Below, one piece after another: positions 49,752 to 58,636 of a stretch of 64,000 nt of DNA. Made by a program: the position numbers and the translations under genes. The stretch's first letter is position 1; the number at the start of each line of letters is the position of its first letter. The notes under the pieces were generated by a model, which worked only from the letters and a program-made list of their open reading frames with translations, was not told where the DNA came from and did not search any database. This DNA is from Dactylosporangium vinaceum (GTDB lineage: Bacteria; Actinomycetota; Actinomycetes; Mycobacteriales; Micromonosporaceae): assembly GCF_019904175.1 (NCBI RefSeq), contig NZ_CP061913.1, positions 806,001 to 870,000 of the forward strand, given 5' to 3'.

Positions 49752-51077
49752 GTGACAGACGGTTCGGCCTGGCGGCAGCCGGGCTCCGGCGCGCCGGCCA
49801 GCAACACCGGCTGGGGGGCGCGCCCAGCTTGGGCAGCACCGAGCTCGACCCAGCCCACGACGCCGCAGCCGGCCGCCAACAGTTGGTGGTCCGACGCCCT
49901 GGCGGACCCGTGGCGCGATCCGGACGCCCCGGTCGTGGTGGTCAAGCAGCCCGCGGACGAGGCCCCGGCGCTGGAGAAGCCGCCACCGCCGTCCTCCGGC
50001 CCCCGCGTCGGCATCGGGCTGGTGCTCGTCGTCTCCATCGTCACCGCCCTGCTCGCCGGCGCCCTGGGCGGCACCCTCGGCTACGTCTTCGCGGGCGGCG
50101 GGGGCAGCACCACGCTCGGCGGGAGTCCCCTCGGCAACGCCGAGGCCAACAACCGCGCCCCCGACTCCGTCGCCGGCCTGGTCAAGAAGGTCCTGCCGAG
50201 CGTCGTCACGATCAGCGTGCGGGTGAGCAACGGCACGTCCCTGGGCTCCGGCTTCGTCGTCAGCGCCGACGGCCACGTGATCACCAACAACCACGTCGTC
50301 GAGGGCAGCAGCGGCTCGGCCACCGTCCGCTTCAGCGACGCCACGGTCGCCTCGGCCACCGTGGTCGGCAGCGACCCCGAGTCGGACATCGCCGTGCTGA
50401 AGATCGACACCAACGGCCTGCCCGATAGCGAGGTCGTCCCGGTCCAGTTCGGCAACTCCGACGCCGTCCAGGTCGGCGACCCGGTCGTGGCCATCGGCGC
50501 CCCGCTGGGCCTGACCAGCACCGTCACCTACGGCGTGGTCAGCTACCTCGACCGCCCCATCCGCACCAGCGAGGGCGGCACCGCCCGCTACTACGCCGCG
50601 ATCCAGACCGACGCCGCCGTCAACCAGGGCAACTCGGGCGGCCCGCTGTTCGACGCGGCCGGCCGGGTGATCGGCATCAACTCCGTGATCGGCACCCTCG
50701 CCGAGGACCAGTCAAGCGCCGGCAACGTCGGCCTCGCCTTCGCCATCCCGATCAACCACGCCCGCCGCATCGCCACCGACATCATCAACACCGGCAAGGC
50801 CCGCCGCACCGTCATGGGCGTGCAGGTCGACACCACATACCAGAACCCGGCCGGCGGCGCCCGCCTGGCCACCGTCGAGGCCGGCGGCCCCGCGGAGGCG
50901 GCCGGGCTCAAGACCGGCGACGTGGTCCTTTCGGTGAACGGCAAGCCGATCGAGGAGTCCTGGGACCTGACCGCGCTGGTGCGCCGCTACGCGCCCGGCG
51001 ACACGGTTGACATGCAGTATCTCCGCGGCGCCGCGAAGGCCAAGGCCTCCGTCACGCTCGTCGCCGACGCGAAGTGA
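49752..51077 (+). CDS. htrA: HtrA/DegP-type membrane serine protease
   Basis: 441 residues. A ~85-residue cytosolic Pro/Ala-rich N-terminus, one membrane helix (GLVLVVSIVTALLAGALGG), a trypsin-like protease domain with triad H181 (TNNHVVEG), D212 (PESDIAVLK) and S295 (NQGNSGGPLF), and a C-terminal PDZ domain (MGVQVDTTY, GLKTGDVVLSVNGKPI). It degrades or refolds misfolded envelope proteins. GGAGGAG precedes GTG 49752. tatB follows 73 bp downstream. Confidence 0.95.
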   Translation: MTDGSAWRQPGSGAPASNTGWGARPAWAAPSSTQPTTPQPAANSWWSDALADPWRDPDAPVVVVKQPADEAPALEKPPPPSSGPRVGIGLVLVVSIVTALLAGALGGTLGYVFAGGGGSTTLGGSPLGNAEANNRAPDSVAGLVKKVLPSVVTISVRVSNGTSLGSGFVVSADGHVITNNHVVEGSSGSATVRFSDATVASATVVGSDPESDIAVLKIDTNGLPDSEVVPVQFGNSDAVQVGDPVVAIGAPLGLTSTVTYGVVSYLDRPIRTSEGGTARYYAAIQTDAAVNQGNSGGPLFDAAGRVIGINSVIGTLAEDQSSAGNVGLAFAIPINHARRIATDIINTGKARRTVMGVQVDTTYQNPAGGARLATVEAGGPAEAAGLKTGDVVLSVNGKPIEESWDLTALVRRYAPGDTVDMQYLRGAAKAKASVTLVADAK

Positions 51078-51150
51078 CCCGGCAGCCCCTCCCGGAACCG
51101 GGCCGCGGGTGCGTAGTCTGGCCGAGGAGAAAGCAGGGGAGGGCCGGCAC

Positions 51151-51579
51151 ATGGGCTTGGACAACATCGGCGGCTGGGAGTTCCTCGTCATCATCCTGGT
51201 CGGGCTGTTCATCTTCGGCCCCGACCGGCTGCCGAAGGCGATCAGCGACGGCGTGAAGATGCTGCGCAACATCCGGCAGATGGCCCGCAACGCGACGGGC
51301 GACCTGAGCAAGGAGCTCGGCACCGACATCCAGCTCGAGGACCTGCACCCCAAGACGTTCCTGCGCAAGCACCTCCTCAGCGAGGAGGACGAGGCCGCCC
51401 TGCGCAAGCCTCTGCAGAGCATCTACGACGACGTCCGCGGCGTGGCCGACCAGGTCAAGCGCGACGCCCAGGACGCCGCCTCGGCCGCCAACGCCTCCGT
51501 CCGCGCCGCGGCGACTCCCGGCACCCCGGCTCCGACCGCCCAGCCGGCCGTGCGCGCCTCCTGGGACGACGTGACCTGA
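51151..51579 (+). CDS. tatB: Twin-arginine translocase subunit TatB
   Basis: 142 residues. MGLDNIGGWEFLVIILVGLF is the N-terminal transmembrane helix, followed by the FGPDRLPK hinge and the amphipathic helix AISDGVKMLRNIRQMARNAT. The Ala/Pro-rich tail is variable. It forms the substrate receptor with TatC for folded proteins such as the Tat-signal DUF1501 protein encoded at 46548. TAGTCT at 51114-51119 may be its -10; AGGGGAGGG is the ribosome site. Confidence 0.94.
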   Translation: MGLDNIGGWEFLVIILVGLFIFGPDRLPKAISDGVKMLRNIRQMARNATGDLSKELGTDIQLEDLHPKTFLRKHLLSEEDEAALRKPLQSIYDDVRGVADQVKRDAQDAASAANASVRAAATPGTPAPTAQPAVRASWDDVT

Positions 51580-51627
51580 GCCGTCCGTTCACCCGCAAGA
51601 CCAAACTCCGGATTCGTACTCCTCCGC

Positions 51628-51916
51628 GCCCGCGGTTCGCCGACGCGCGACGAGTACAAGTGCCGATACCCCGGCGGCGCCCCCCACCCCGAGGCGCTGC
51701 GGGTCCATGGCCAGTGCCTCGCGCAAGCCACCACATTTGCCCGGTGCACCCGATAAACGTCGCCACTTCCGTGCCCGCGGTTCGCCGCTGCGCGACGAGT
51801 ACAAGTGCCGATACTCCGGCGGCGCCCCCCACCCCGAGGCGCTGTGGGTCCATGACCAGGGCCTCGCGCAAGCCACCACACTTGCCGGTGCACCCGACAA
51901 ACGTCGCCACCTCCGT
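51628..51916 (+). repeat. 145-bp tandem duplication
   Basis: Copy 1 is 51628-51772 and copy 2 is 51773-51916, differing at scattered positions and one single-base deletion. The deletion breaks any shared reading frame, which argues against a coding repeat. Confidence 0.9.
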
Positions 51917-51950
51917 CCCAACCGACTTATCGCCGGCCGGGGTATAAGTC

Positions 51951-51985
51951 CGACATGTCGCGGCGCGCCAGCGCCCGACATGTCG
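51951..51985. repeat. Paired CGACATGTCG palindromes
   Basis: The palindrome CGACATGTCG occurs at 51951-51960 and 51976-51985 with a GC-rich 15-bp spacer. Similar in layout to the element at 44915-44963. Confidence 0.75.
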
Positions 51986-52238
51986 TTTCCGGTCGGCTGC
52001 GAGCTCGGTCGGGAAGATGGCACACCGCAGCGCCGGCGAACCAGGCTGCTCAGCGGCTGTTTGGTCGGCTGCGAGCGCGGTCCGGTCTACGGCACACACC
52101 GCAACGACCGGCGGGCCTGACGAACAAGGCTGCTCGGCACACGGTTCTCGATCGGGCCGACAGCGATCGGCGCGCCGGACAACGACCCGTGGGTCGTATC
52201 GCGGCGCGCCGATCGGTGGGGTCAGTGCGGAGTGCTCG

Positions 52239-53381
52239 TCAGCGGCCGGCCGGCTTCAGGCCGAGTGGCTTGCCGACCAGGCTCTCGCGGCGCTGGGCCA
52301 GCTTGTCGGCCACGGCGGACAGGGCGGCGGCGGCCGGGGCCGACGGGGTGTCCAGGACCAGGGGGAGGCCCGAGTCGCCGGCCTCGCGGAGGCGGGTGTC
52401 CAGGGGGATCTGGCCCAGGAGCGGCACCGTCGCGCCGACCGCGCGGGTCAGGGAGTCGGCCACCGTCTGGCCGCCGCCCGCGCCGAAGACCTCCATGCGC
52501 TGGCCGTCGGGGAGCTCCAGCCAGGACATGTTCTCCACGACGCCCACGATGCGCTGGTGGGTCTGCAGGGCGATCGAGCCGGCCCGCTCGGCGACCTCGG
52601 CCGCGGCGGCCTGCGGCGTGGTGACGACCAGGATCTCGGCCGAAGGCAGGAGCTGCGCCAGCGAGATGGCCACGTCGCCGGTGCCCGGGGGGAGGTCCAG
52701 GAGCAGGACGTCGAGGTCGCCCCAGTAGACGTCGGCCAGGAACTGCTGCAGCGCGCGGTGCAGCATCGGGCCGCGCCACACGACGGCGGCGTTGCCGGGG
52801 GTGAACATGCCTATCGAGATGACCTTCACGCCGTGGGCGGAGGGCGGCATGATCATGGACTCGACCTGGGTGGGGCGGCCGTCGACGCCGAGCATGCGGG
52901 GGATCGAGTGGCCGTAGATGTCGGCGTCGACCACGCCGACGGAGAGGCCGCGGGCGGCGAGCGCGGCGGCCAGGTTGACAGTCACGCTCGACTTGCCGAC
53001 GCCGCCCTTGCCGCTGGCCACCGCGTAGACGCGGGTCCGCGAGCCGGGCTGCGAGAACGGGATGACCGGCTCCTGCACGTCGCCGCGCAGGCTCGACTGC
53101 AGGTCCTTGCGCTGCTCGGGGGTCATCACGCCGAATTCGATCTCGACGGCCGTGACGCCGTTGACGGCCGAGACCGCGCGGGTGATGTCGGAGCGCAGCT
53201 TGTCCTTGAGCGGGCAGCCGGCCACCGTGAGCAGGATGCCGATGGCGGCGACGCCGTCCGGGCGGAGGGTGACGTCACGGACCATGCCCAGTTCGGTGAT
53301 GGGCCGGCGGATCTCGGGGTCGTCGACGGTCGCGAGCGCAGCGGTGATCGCGTCCTCGACGGTGGTGGCCGGGGCTGACAT
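52239..53381 (-). CDS. mrp: Mrp/ApbC-family iron-sulfur cluster carrier ATPase
   Basis: 380 residues. N-terminal DUF59/MIP18 domain (~5-85: DPEIRRPITELGMVRDV, TVAGCPLKDKLRSDI), then a deviant Walker A P-loop ATPase (AVASGKGGVGKSSVTVNLAAALA, DADIYGHSIPRMLG, LLLDLPPGTGDVAISLAQ). The CxxC cluster-binding motif of many Mrp proteins is not present in the C-terminal region (ENMSWLELPDGQRMEVFG), as in other actinobacterial copies. It delivers Fe-S clusters or acts in their assembly. TAGAGT (53389-53394) 7 nt before the ATG suggests a leaderless start. Confidence 0.93.
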   Translation of the reverse strand: MSAPATTVEDAITAALATVDDPEIRRPITELGMVRDVTLRPDGVAAIGILLTVAGCPLKDKLRSDITRAVSAVNGVTAVEIEFGVMTPEQRKDLQSSLRGDVQEPVIPFSQPGSRTRVYAVASGKGGVGKSSVTVNLAAALAARGLSVGVVDADIYGHSIPRMLGVDGRPTQVESMIMPPSAHGVKVISIGMFTPGNAAVVWRGPMLHRALQQFLADVYWGDLDVLLLDLPPGTGDVAISLAQLLPSAEILVVTTPQAAAAEVAERAGSIALQTHQRIVGVVENMSWLELPDGQRMEVFGAGGGQTVADSLTRAVGATVPLLGQIPLDTRLREAGDSGLPLVLDTPSAPAAAALSAVADKLAQRRESLVGKPLGLKPAGR

Positions 53382-53514
53382 GCCTGCCACTCTACGTCGC
53401 CCCACCCGCCGGCCCCGCGCTGTCAACCCCGCACGAGGACTGCGTCACACGCCCGATTGGCGAATAATGTCCACCCGCGGGGCTTGTCCGCGTACCCAAA
53501 CCGGTGCGACCATC

Positions 53515-53561
53515 GTTTACACGCCCCCGCGCCTCGCCCCTTGAGGCGCGGGGGCGTAAAC
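53515..53561 (-). terminator. Strong hairpin after the DUF1003 gene
   Basis: CGCCCCCGCGCCTC (53522-53535) pairs with GAGGCGCGGGGGCG (53543-53556), extended by GTTTA/TAAAC outside a 2-nt bulge. It lies 6 bp beyond the DUF1003 stop and upstream of mrp. Confidence 0.9.
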
Positions 53562-53566
53562 ACAGC

Positions 53567-54160
53567 TCAATGCTTCCGGCGCCGCGGGGGCTCGTCCGAG
53601 TCGACGGCGTCGTCGCTCTCGTCCATCCCGAGCGGGTCGGACAGCGAGCCCAGCGCCTTGCGGACCTTCTTGCGCTCCGCCTTCGCCCGCCGGTCGGCCG
53701 CCTCGTCGAGCTCCTCCGCCACCCGCGACAGCTCCGAGCGCAGGAAGTCGCGGGTCGCCACCTCACCCAGCGCGATGCGCAGCGCGGCGATCTCCCGGGC
53801 CAGATACTCGGTGTCGGCCTTCTGTGCCGCCGCCCGCCGCCGGTCCTCGTCCGCCGCCACCCGGTCCCGGTCGGCCTGCCGGTTCTGCGCGAGCAGGATC
53901 AGCGGCGCGGCGTAGGACGCCTGCAGCGACAGGATGAGCGTCAGGAACGTGAACGTGTAGGGGTCGAACTGCCAGCTCTTCGGCGTGAGCGTGTTCCACG
54001 CGACCCAGGCCAGGATGACGATTGTCATGTAGACCAGGAACTTCGCCGTGCCCATGAACCGGGCGATGCCCTCCGACCACTGCCCGAACGCCTCCGGGTC
54101 GAAGCGGGGCAGCGAGATGCGCGAGTCGCGCGGCTGGTCGAGGCGGCGCCGCTCAGCCAC
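53567..54160 (-). CDS. DUF1003 membrane protein
   Basis: 197 residues. FGQWSEGIARFMGTAKFLVYM begins the DUF1003 domain, with two membrane helices (MTIVILAWVAWNTL and FTFLTLILSLQASYAAPLILL) and the family motif AQNRQADRDRVAADEDR. A long Glu/Arg coiled coil and charged tail follow. Function is unknown; it is usually next to an MgtE-N/CBS protein as here, and is often suggested to act in ion transport. GTG start within the end of the upstream gene (8-bp overlap). Confidence 0.9.
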   Translation of the reverse strand: MAERRRLDQPRDSRISLPRFDPEAFGQWSEGIARFMGTAKFLVYMTIVILAWVAWNTLTPKSWQFDPYTFTFLTLILSLQASYAAPLILLAQNRQADRDRVAADEDRRRAAAQKADTEYLAREIAALRIALGEVATRDFLRSELSRVAEELDEAADRRAKAERKKVRKALGSLSDPLGMDESDDAVDSDEPPRRRKH

Positions 54161-55442
54161 GGGTACCCCCCGCGCTGCCCGGGATCGCGATGTTCAGGGT
54201 CTCGGCGTGATCGCGGTCACGCCAGTCGTCGGGCAGTAGGTGGTCGAGCACGTCGTCGACGGTGACCGCACCGACCAGCTTGTCGTTGTCGTCGACCACG
54301 GGCATCACCACCAGGTTGTAGGTCGCCATGCGGCGAGTGATCTCGGCGAGGGTCAGATCCGGCGCGAGCGGGTCGATGTCGTTGTCGACGACGCCGCCGA
54401 GCAGCGCCGACGGCGGCTCGCGCAGCAGGCGCTGGAAGTGCACGACCCCGAGGTAGCGCCCGGTGGGCGTCGCCATCGGCGGGCGCGTGACGAACACGCC
54501 GGCCGCGACCGCCGGGGACAGCTGCGGCTCCCGGATGCGGGCCAGGGCCTCGGCGACAGTGTTGTCCGGCGCCATGACGATCGGCTCGGAGGTCATGACC
54601 GCGCCGGCCGTGCCGGGGGCGTACTCCAGCAGGGCCCGGACCGGTGACGCCTCGTCGGGCTCCATCAGGTCCAGCAGCACCTCCTGCTCCGGCTTCGGCA
54701 TCTCGGCGAGCAGGTCGGCCGCGTCGTCCGGGTCCATCTCCTCCAGCACGTCGGCCGCCCGCTGCGGCTCCAGGGCCGTGATGATCTCCAGCTGGTCGTG
54801 CTCCGGGAGCTCCTCGAGCACGTCGGCCAGGCGCTCGTCGTCGAGCGCCGTGGCGACCTCGACGCGCCGGCTCTCCGAGAGGTCCTGCAGCACGTTGGCC
54901 AGGTCGGCCGCCCGCATGTTGTCCAGCACGGCCAGGATGCCCGCGGTGCCCTGGGTCTGCGACTCCCCGGCCAGGCCGGTCACCTCCGACCACTCGAGCT
55001 GGTTGAGGTGGCCGCGGCGGGTGAGCCGGCCGGTGAACTCGCGCACCGCCACCCGCGACAGCGACCACTCGCCGGTGCGGTCGGCGTCCATGGCCACGTC
55101 GACCACGGCCCCGGTGCGCCCGGTCGCGGCCACGCTCACGTGCCGGTCCATGAAGTCCTCCAGCACCAGCAGCTCGCCCGGGCGCTTCTCGAACCGGCGC
55201 AGGTTGAGCGTGCCGGTGTTGAGCACCACGGCGTCGGGCTCGATGGCGGTGATCCGGCCGATCGGCAGGAAGATCCGCCGGCGCATGGGCATCTCGGCGA
55301 CGAGCCCGACGACGCGCGGGGGCTGGGTGCCGGCCCGCATCCGGGCGACGGCGTCACGCACCCGGCCGACCTGGTCGCCGTTCGGATCGAACACGCTCAG
55401 GCCCGCGAGGCGCGCGATGTAGACCCGCGGCGCAGTGCTCAC
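54153..55442 (-). CDS. PRC-barrel/MgtE-N/CBS-domain protein without membrane segments
   Basis: ~429 residues. An N-terminal PRC-barrel-like pair (VYIARLAGLSVFDPNGDQVGRVRD and MDRHVSVAATGRTGAVVDVA) is followed by an MgtE N-terminal superhelix (~175-290: MRAADLANVLQDLSESRRVE, LADVLEELPEHDQLEII, MDPDDAADLLAEMPKPEQE). A CBS pair follows (MTSEPIVMAPDNTVAEALARI; VMPVVDDNDKLVGAVTVDDVLDHLLPDDW). The MgtE magnesium channel domain is missing, so it is a soluble Mg2+/nucleotide sensor, probably working on the adjacent DUF1003 protein. GTG 55442 is preferred; TTG 55451 is possible. Confidence 0.88.
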   Translation of the reverse strand: MSTAPRVYIARLAGLSVFDPNGDQVGRVRDAVARMRAGTQPPRVVGLVAEMPMRRRIFLPIGRITAIEPDAVVLNTGTLNLRRFEKRPGELLVLEDFMDRHVSVAATGRTGAVVDVAMDADRTGEWSLSRVAVREFTGRLTRRGHLNQLEWSEVTGLAGESQTQGTAGILAVLDNMRAADLANVLQDLSESRRVEVATALDDERLADVLEELPEHDQLEIITALEPQRAADVLEEMDPDDAADLLAEMPKPEQEVLLDLMEPDEASPVRALLEYAPGTAGAVMTSEPIVMAPDNTVAEALARIREPQLSPAVAAGVFVTRPPMATPTGRYLGVVHFQRLLREPPSALLGGVVDNDIDPLAPDLTLAEITRRMATYNLVVMPVVDDNDKLVGAVTVDDVLDHLLPDDWRDRDHAETLNIAIPGSAGGTRG

Positions 55443-55522
55443 GAGGCTCAAGCCTACTGAAGCGGGCCACGCCGCGGCCGTTGGACCGAACTCCGCGGCC
55501 CGCGGGGCCCTAGGCTGCGGGT

Positions 55523-56383
55523 ATGAGCAGCGTCCGGTACTCGATCGTCGACGTCTTCACCGACCGCCCCTTCACCGGCAACCCCCTGGCGATCGTCTTC
55601 GACGCGCAGGACCTGGCCGGCGAGCAGATGCAGTCGATCGCCCGCGAGTTCAACCTCTCCGAGACGATCTTCGTCCTGCCGCCGAGCCCGGAGACCGGGG
55701 CGACGTACCGGGCCCGGATCTTCACGCCCGTCCACGAGCTGCCCTTCGCCGGCCACCCGACCGTCGGGTGCGCGGTCACCCTGGTGCGCAACGGCGTCAT
55801 CACGGGGCCCGACGTGGTGCAGGAGTGCGGCGCGGGGCTCCTGCCGATCCACGTCGACGAGGTCCACGGCGCTGCCACTGTGACGGGCGCCACGCCGACT
55901 GTCGGGCCAGCGCTCGACCCGCTGCCGCTGCTGGAGTCGATCGGGCTTACCGAGGCCGACTACCTGGGGCCGGCGCCGCGGACCGCCGGGTGCGGCCTCG
56001 AGTTCACCTACCTCTCGGTCACCGACGAGGCAGTGGCCCGGGTGCGGCTGCAGCGGATCGTCGACAACCTGAGCGTCCTGCACTGGGACGCCGAGCAGCA
56101 CCGGGCGCACGTGCGGGTGCTGGTCCCCGGCGTCGGCGTCAACGAGGACCCGGCGACCGGTTCGGCCGCGATGGGCCTGGGCGTGTGGCTCGTCACCAGT
56201 GGACTGCTCGCGGGCGACGGCGTCTCGCAGTACAACATCAGCCAGGGTCTGGAAATGCACCGCCCGTCGGCGCTGCGGTGCACGGTGACCGCGGAGGGCG
56301 GCGCGGCCGTCGGCGCCACGGTGTCGGGTCACGTGGTGCCGATCGCCTCCGGAGAAATGATCGTGCCGCCGTTCGTCGGCTGA
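55523..56383 (+). CDS. PhzF-family isomerase/epimerase
   Basis: 286 residues. YSIVDVFTDRPFTGNPLAIVFDA is the family N-terminus, with FNLSETIFVLPP (catalytic Glu region), ELPFAGHPTVGCA, NEDPATGSAAMGLGVWL and QGLEMHRPS. It is a two-lobed diaminopimelate-epimerase-like fold. No phenazine genes are nearby, so the substrate is unknown. TAGGCT at 55511-55516 is 6 nt before the ATG. Its 3' end overlaps the convergent EamA gene by 55 bp. Confidence 0.92.
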   Translation: MSSVRYSIVDVFTDRPFTGNPLAIVFDAQDLAGEQMQSIAREFNLSETIFVLPPSPETGATYRARIFTPVHELPFAGHPTVGCAVTLVRNGVITGPDVVQECGAGLLPIHVDEVHGAATVTGATPTVGPALDPLPLLESIGLTEADYLGPAPRTAGCGLEFTYLSVTDEAVARVRLQRIVDNLSVLHWDAEQHRAHVRVLVPGVGVNEDPATGSAAMGLGVWLVTSGLLAGDGVSQYNISQGLEMHRPSALRCTVTAEGGAAVGATVSGHVVPIASGEMIVPPFVG

Positions 56384-57243
56384 GCACGGCGCCGCCCGCC
56401 GAGCACCACCACGGCCACTCCGGCCAGGAGGATCGCGATGCCGGGCAGCGTGCGGGCCGCCGGCAGCTGCCCCAGCAGCAGCCAGGCGATGATCAGCGCG
56501 CCCGGCACCTCCAGCAGGAGCAGCACCGCGACGGTCGTCGCGCTCACCCGGTGCAGGGAGTAATTGATCAACGTGTGCCCGAGCAGCTGCGGCCCCACCG
56601 TCATGCCCGCGATGGCGATCCAGGTTTCCCAGGTGTACCGCCAGAGCCCCGCCCCGCTCGCGAAGCACGCCACGAGCAGCAGAGCCGCGCAGACCGAGTA
56701 GCAGACGGAGGCGTACACGGTCGTCGGGAGCCCGACCCGGGCGCGCTCGCCGAGCAGCGTGTACCCGGCCGCGGCGACCCCACCGGCCAGCGCCAGCCCG
56801 TCACCCAGCAGCGCCCGGCCCGACAGGTCCGGGTCCGCCCCGGTCGCCAGGGCCACCCCGGCCACCGCGATGCCGATCCCGGCCCAGGTGCTGCCCGGCA
56901 CCCGCACGCCCCGCGCGGCCGCGACCAGGGCCGTCCACACCGGGGTCGTCGAGACCAGGGCCACCGACATGGCGACGCTCGTCAGCTTGGCGCTGGGCAC
57001 CCAGGTGCCGAAGTGCACGGCCAGGCACACCCCGGCCAGCACGGTGATCCGCAGATCGGCCCTCGTCGGGGCGGTGCGCCGCAGCAGTGCGGCCGGGGCC
57101 AGCGCGGCGGCGCCGAGCATGTTGCGCCAGAACGCGATGGCCAGCGCGGGCGCGACAGCGAACGCGATAAGGGGCGCCGAAGCGGACACCGCCACAATCG
57201 CGACGACGAGAGCGGCGATGGTGGTGAGGCCGACCTTGCGCAT
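56329..57243 (-). CDS. EamA/DMT-family transporter
   Basis: 304 residues with ten predicted membrane helices in two EamA repeats (~5-140 and ~150-290). Signature stretches are AIAFWRNMLGAAALAP and TSVAMSVALVSTTPVWTALVA, plus LLEVPGALIIAWLLLGQLPA in the second half. It is an inner-membrane metabolite exporter or importer of unknown substrate. GACAAT lies 7 nt before the ATG. Confidence 0.92.
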   Translation of the reverse strand: MRKVGLTTIAALVVAIVAVSASAPLIAFAVAPALAIAFWRNMLGAAALAPAALLRRTAPTRADLRITVLAGVCLAVHFGTWVPSAKLTSVAMSVALVSTTPVWTALVAAARGVRVPGSTWAGIGIAVAGVALATGADPDLSGRALLGDGLALAGGVAAAGYTLLGERARVGLPTTVYASVCYSVCAALLLVACFASGAGLWRYTWETWIAIAGMTVGPQLLGHTLINYSLHRVSATTVAVLLLLEVPGALIIAWLLLGQLPAARTLPGIAILLAGVAVVVLGGRRRAQPTNGGTIISPEAIGTT

Positions 57244-57325
57244 GCTGCGAATTGTCGTTGATCTGACAATCGCCGCCGGCAGTGACCAGGTAGACCGTCC
57301 GGAGGATGCAAGGGGGGACTGAACG

Positions 57326-58018
57326 GTGATCCAAGCTGTCTGTTTTGACTATTTCAACACCTGTACCAGTGCAGTTGTCCGGGGGGAAGGCCACCGCCGC
57401 ACCGCCGAGATCCTCGGCGTCGATCCGGACGTGTGGCTGGCCGTGCTCGACAGCAGCTATCCCGAGCGGGCGCGCGGGGGCTACGGCAGCCTGCTGGCCG
57501 GCCTGCGCCGGCTGTGCACCGAGGCCGGCGTCGAGCCGACGACCGCCCAGCTGCGCGAGGCCGCGGCAGTGCGCCTGGCCGCTGTCGAGTCCGACGCGCC
57601 GCTGCGGGCCGAGGCGGTGGGGGTGCTGCGAGCGCTGAAGGACGCCGGAGTCCGCATCGCGATCGTCAGCGACACCTGGGTCGAGCTCCCGATGATCCTG
57701 CCGCGCACCCCGCTCGCCCCGCTCATCGACGCCGCCGTCTACTCCAGCCGGGTCGGCCACACCAAGCCCCACCCGGCCGTGTACGCCGCCGCCTGCGACA
57801 AGCTCCGCGTGGCCCCCGCCCACTGCCTGTACATCGGGGACGGCGGCAGCCACGAGCTCACGGGCGCGGCCCGGTTCGGGCTGACCGCCGTGCAGCTGCG
57901 CGCCCCCGACCTCGGCAGCCACCTGACCTTCGACGCCGAGCCGGACTGGCGCGGGCCCGCGGTGGCGTCACTGACGGCGGTTCTGGACCTGGTCGGGACG
58001 CCTATGCTGGTGGGGTGA
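57326..58018 (+). CDS. HAD-family hydrolase
   Basis: 230 residues. Motif I VCFDYFNTCTS, motif II IAIVSDT, motif III Lys in GHTKPHPAVYAAA, and motif IV CLYIGDGGSHELTGA. The +2 position of motif I is Phe instead of Asp, so phosphatase activity is uncertain and a dehalogenase- or other HAD-type activity is possible. GTG 57326 follows AAGGGGGG. The stop overlaps the AMMECR1 gene by GTGA. Confidence 0.85.
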   Translation: MIQAVCFDYFNTCTSAVVRGEGHRRTAEILGVDPDVWLAVLDSSYPERARGGYGSLLAGLRRLCTEAGVEPTTAQLREAAAVRLAAVESDAPLRAEAVGVLRALKDAGVRIAIVSDTWVELPMILPRTPLAPLIDAAVYSSRVGHTKPHPAVYAAACDKLRVAPAHCLYIGDGGSHELTGAARFGLTAVQLRAPDLGSHLTFDAEPDWRGPAVASLTAVLDLVGTPMLVG

Positions 58019-58605
58019 CCGGGACGGCGGCGCTGTCGCTGGCGGACGGCCGCTTCCTGGCCCGCTTGGCGGCGGATGCGGTATACGCCCGCCTGACCGG
58101 CACCCGCCTCACCACCGCGATCCCGCCGGGCAGCCCACTGCACGACGACGGCGCCACGTTCGTCACCCTGGAACGCGCCGGCGCCCTACGCGGCTGCGTG
58201 GGCACCCTGGAGCCGCGCCGACCGCTGCACCGCGACGCGGTCCGCAACGCCTGGGAGGCCATGCGCGACCCGCGCCTCCCGCCGGTGACCATCGACGACT
58301 GGCCGGCCCTGGACGTGAAGGTCTCGGTCCTGAGCGCGCCGCAGCCGCTTGTCGCCACCACCCGCGCCGAACTGGCCGCCGCGCTGCGGCCGGGCGTCGA
58401 CGGGCTGATCCTGCGCTGCGACGGCCGCCGGGCGACGTTCCTGCCGGCGGTGTGGGCGAAGATCCCCGACCCGGACCTGTTCCTGGCCGCGCTGCTGCGC
58501 AAGGGGGGCTGGGCGACGGGGGAGTGGCCGGCGTCGCTGGAGGCGCTGCGGTACGGGTCGCAGGAGTACCGCGACCCGTCCCCCCGCGACCCAATCACCG
58601 CGTGA
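58015..58605 (+). CDS. AMMECR1-domain protein
   Basis: 196 residues. FVTLERAGALRGCVGTLEPRRPL has the invariant LRGCxG motif of AMMECR1, followed by AWEAMRDPRLPPVT, LDVKVSVLSAP, GVDGLILRCDGRRATFLPAVW and KGGWATGEWP. A cytosolic protein of unknown function; in many prokaryotes the gene sits with MEMO1 and radical-SAM partners, but here only with a HAD hydrolase. GTG start coupled by GTGA. Confidence 0.92.
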   Translation: MTGTAALSLADGRFLARLAADAVYARLTGTRLTTAIPPGSPLHDDGATFVTLERAGALRGCVGTLEPRRPLHRDAVRNAWEAMRDPRLPPVTIDDWPALDVKVSVLSAPQPLVATTRAELAAALRPGVDGLILRCDGRRATFLPAVWAKIPDPDLFLAALLRKGGWATGEWPASLEALRYGSQEYRDPSPRDPITA

Positions 58606-58636
58606 TCGCCCGGCCGCCCCGTGGTTGGATGGGCGC

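Larger units (their letters stand above)
51580..52238. other. Repeat-rich intergenic region between tatB and mrp
   Basis: 659 bp between convergent genes. It holds a 145-bp tandem duplication (51628-51916), an inverted repeat GACTTAT/ATAAGTC (51924-51930, 51944-51950), paired CGACATGTCG palindromes (51951-51985), and further short direct repeats of GGTCGGCTGCGAGC near 52000 and 52065. Frames are open on both strands but give repetitive, unrecognisable proteins. No RNA gene identified. Confidence 0.6.

Noticed and set aside
51628..51916. Possible coding repeat protein or CRISPR array in the tatB-mrp gap
   Set aside because: Two directly abutting copies without spacers. A 1-bp deletion between the copies breaks any common frame.
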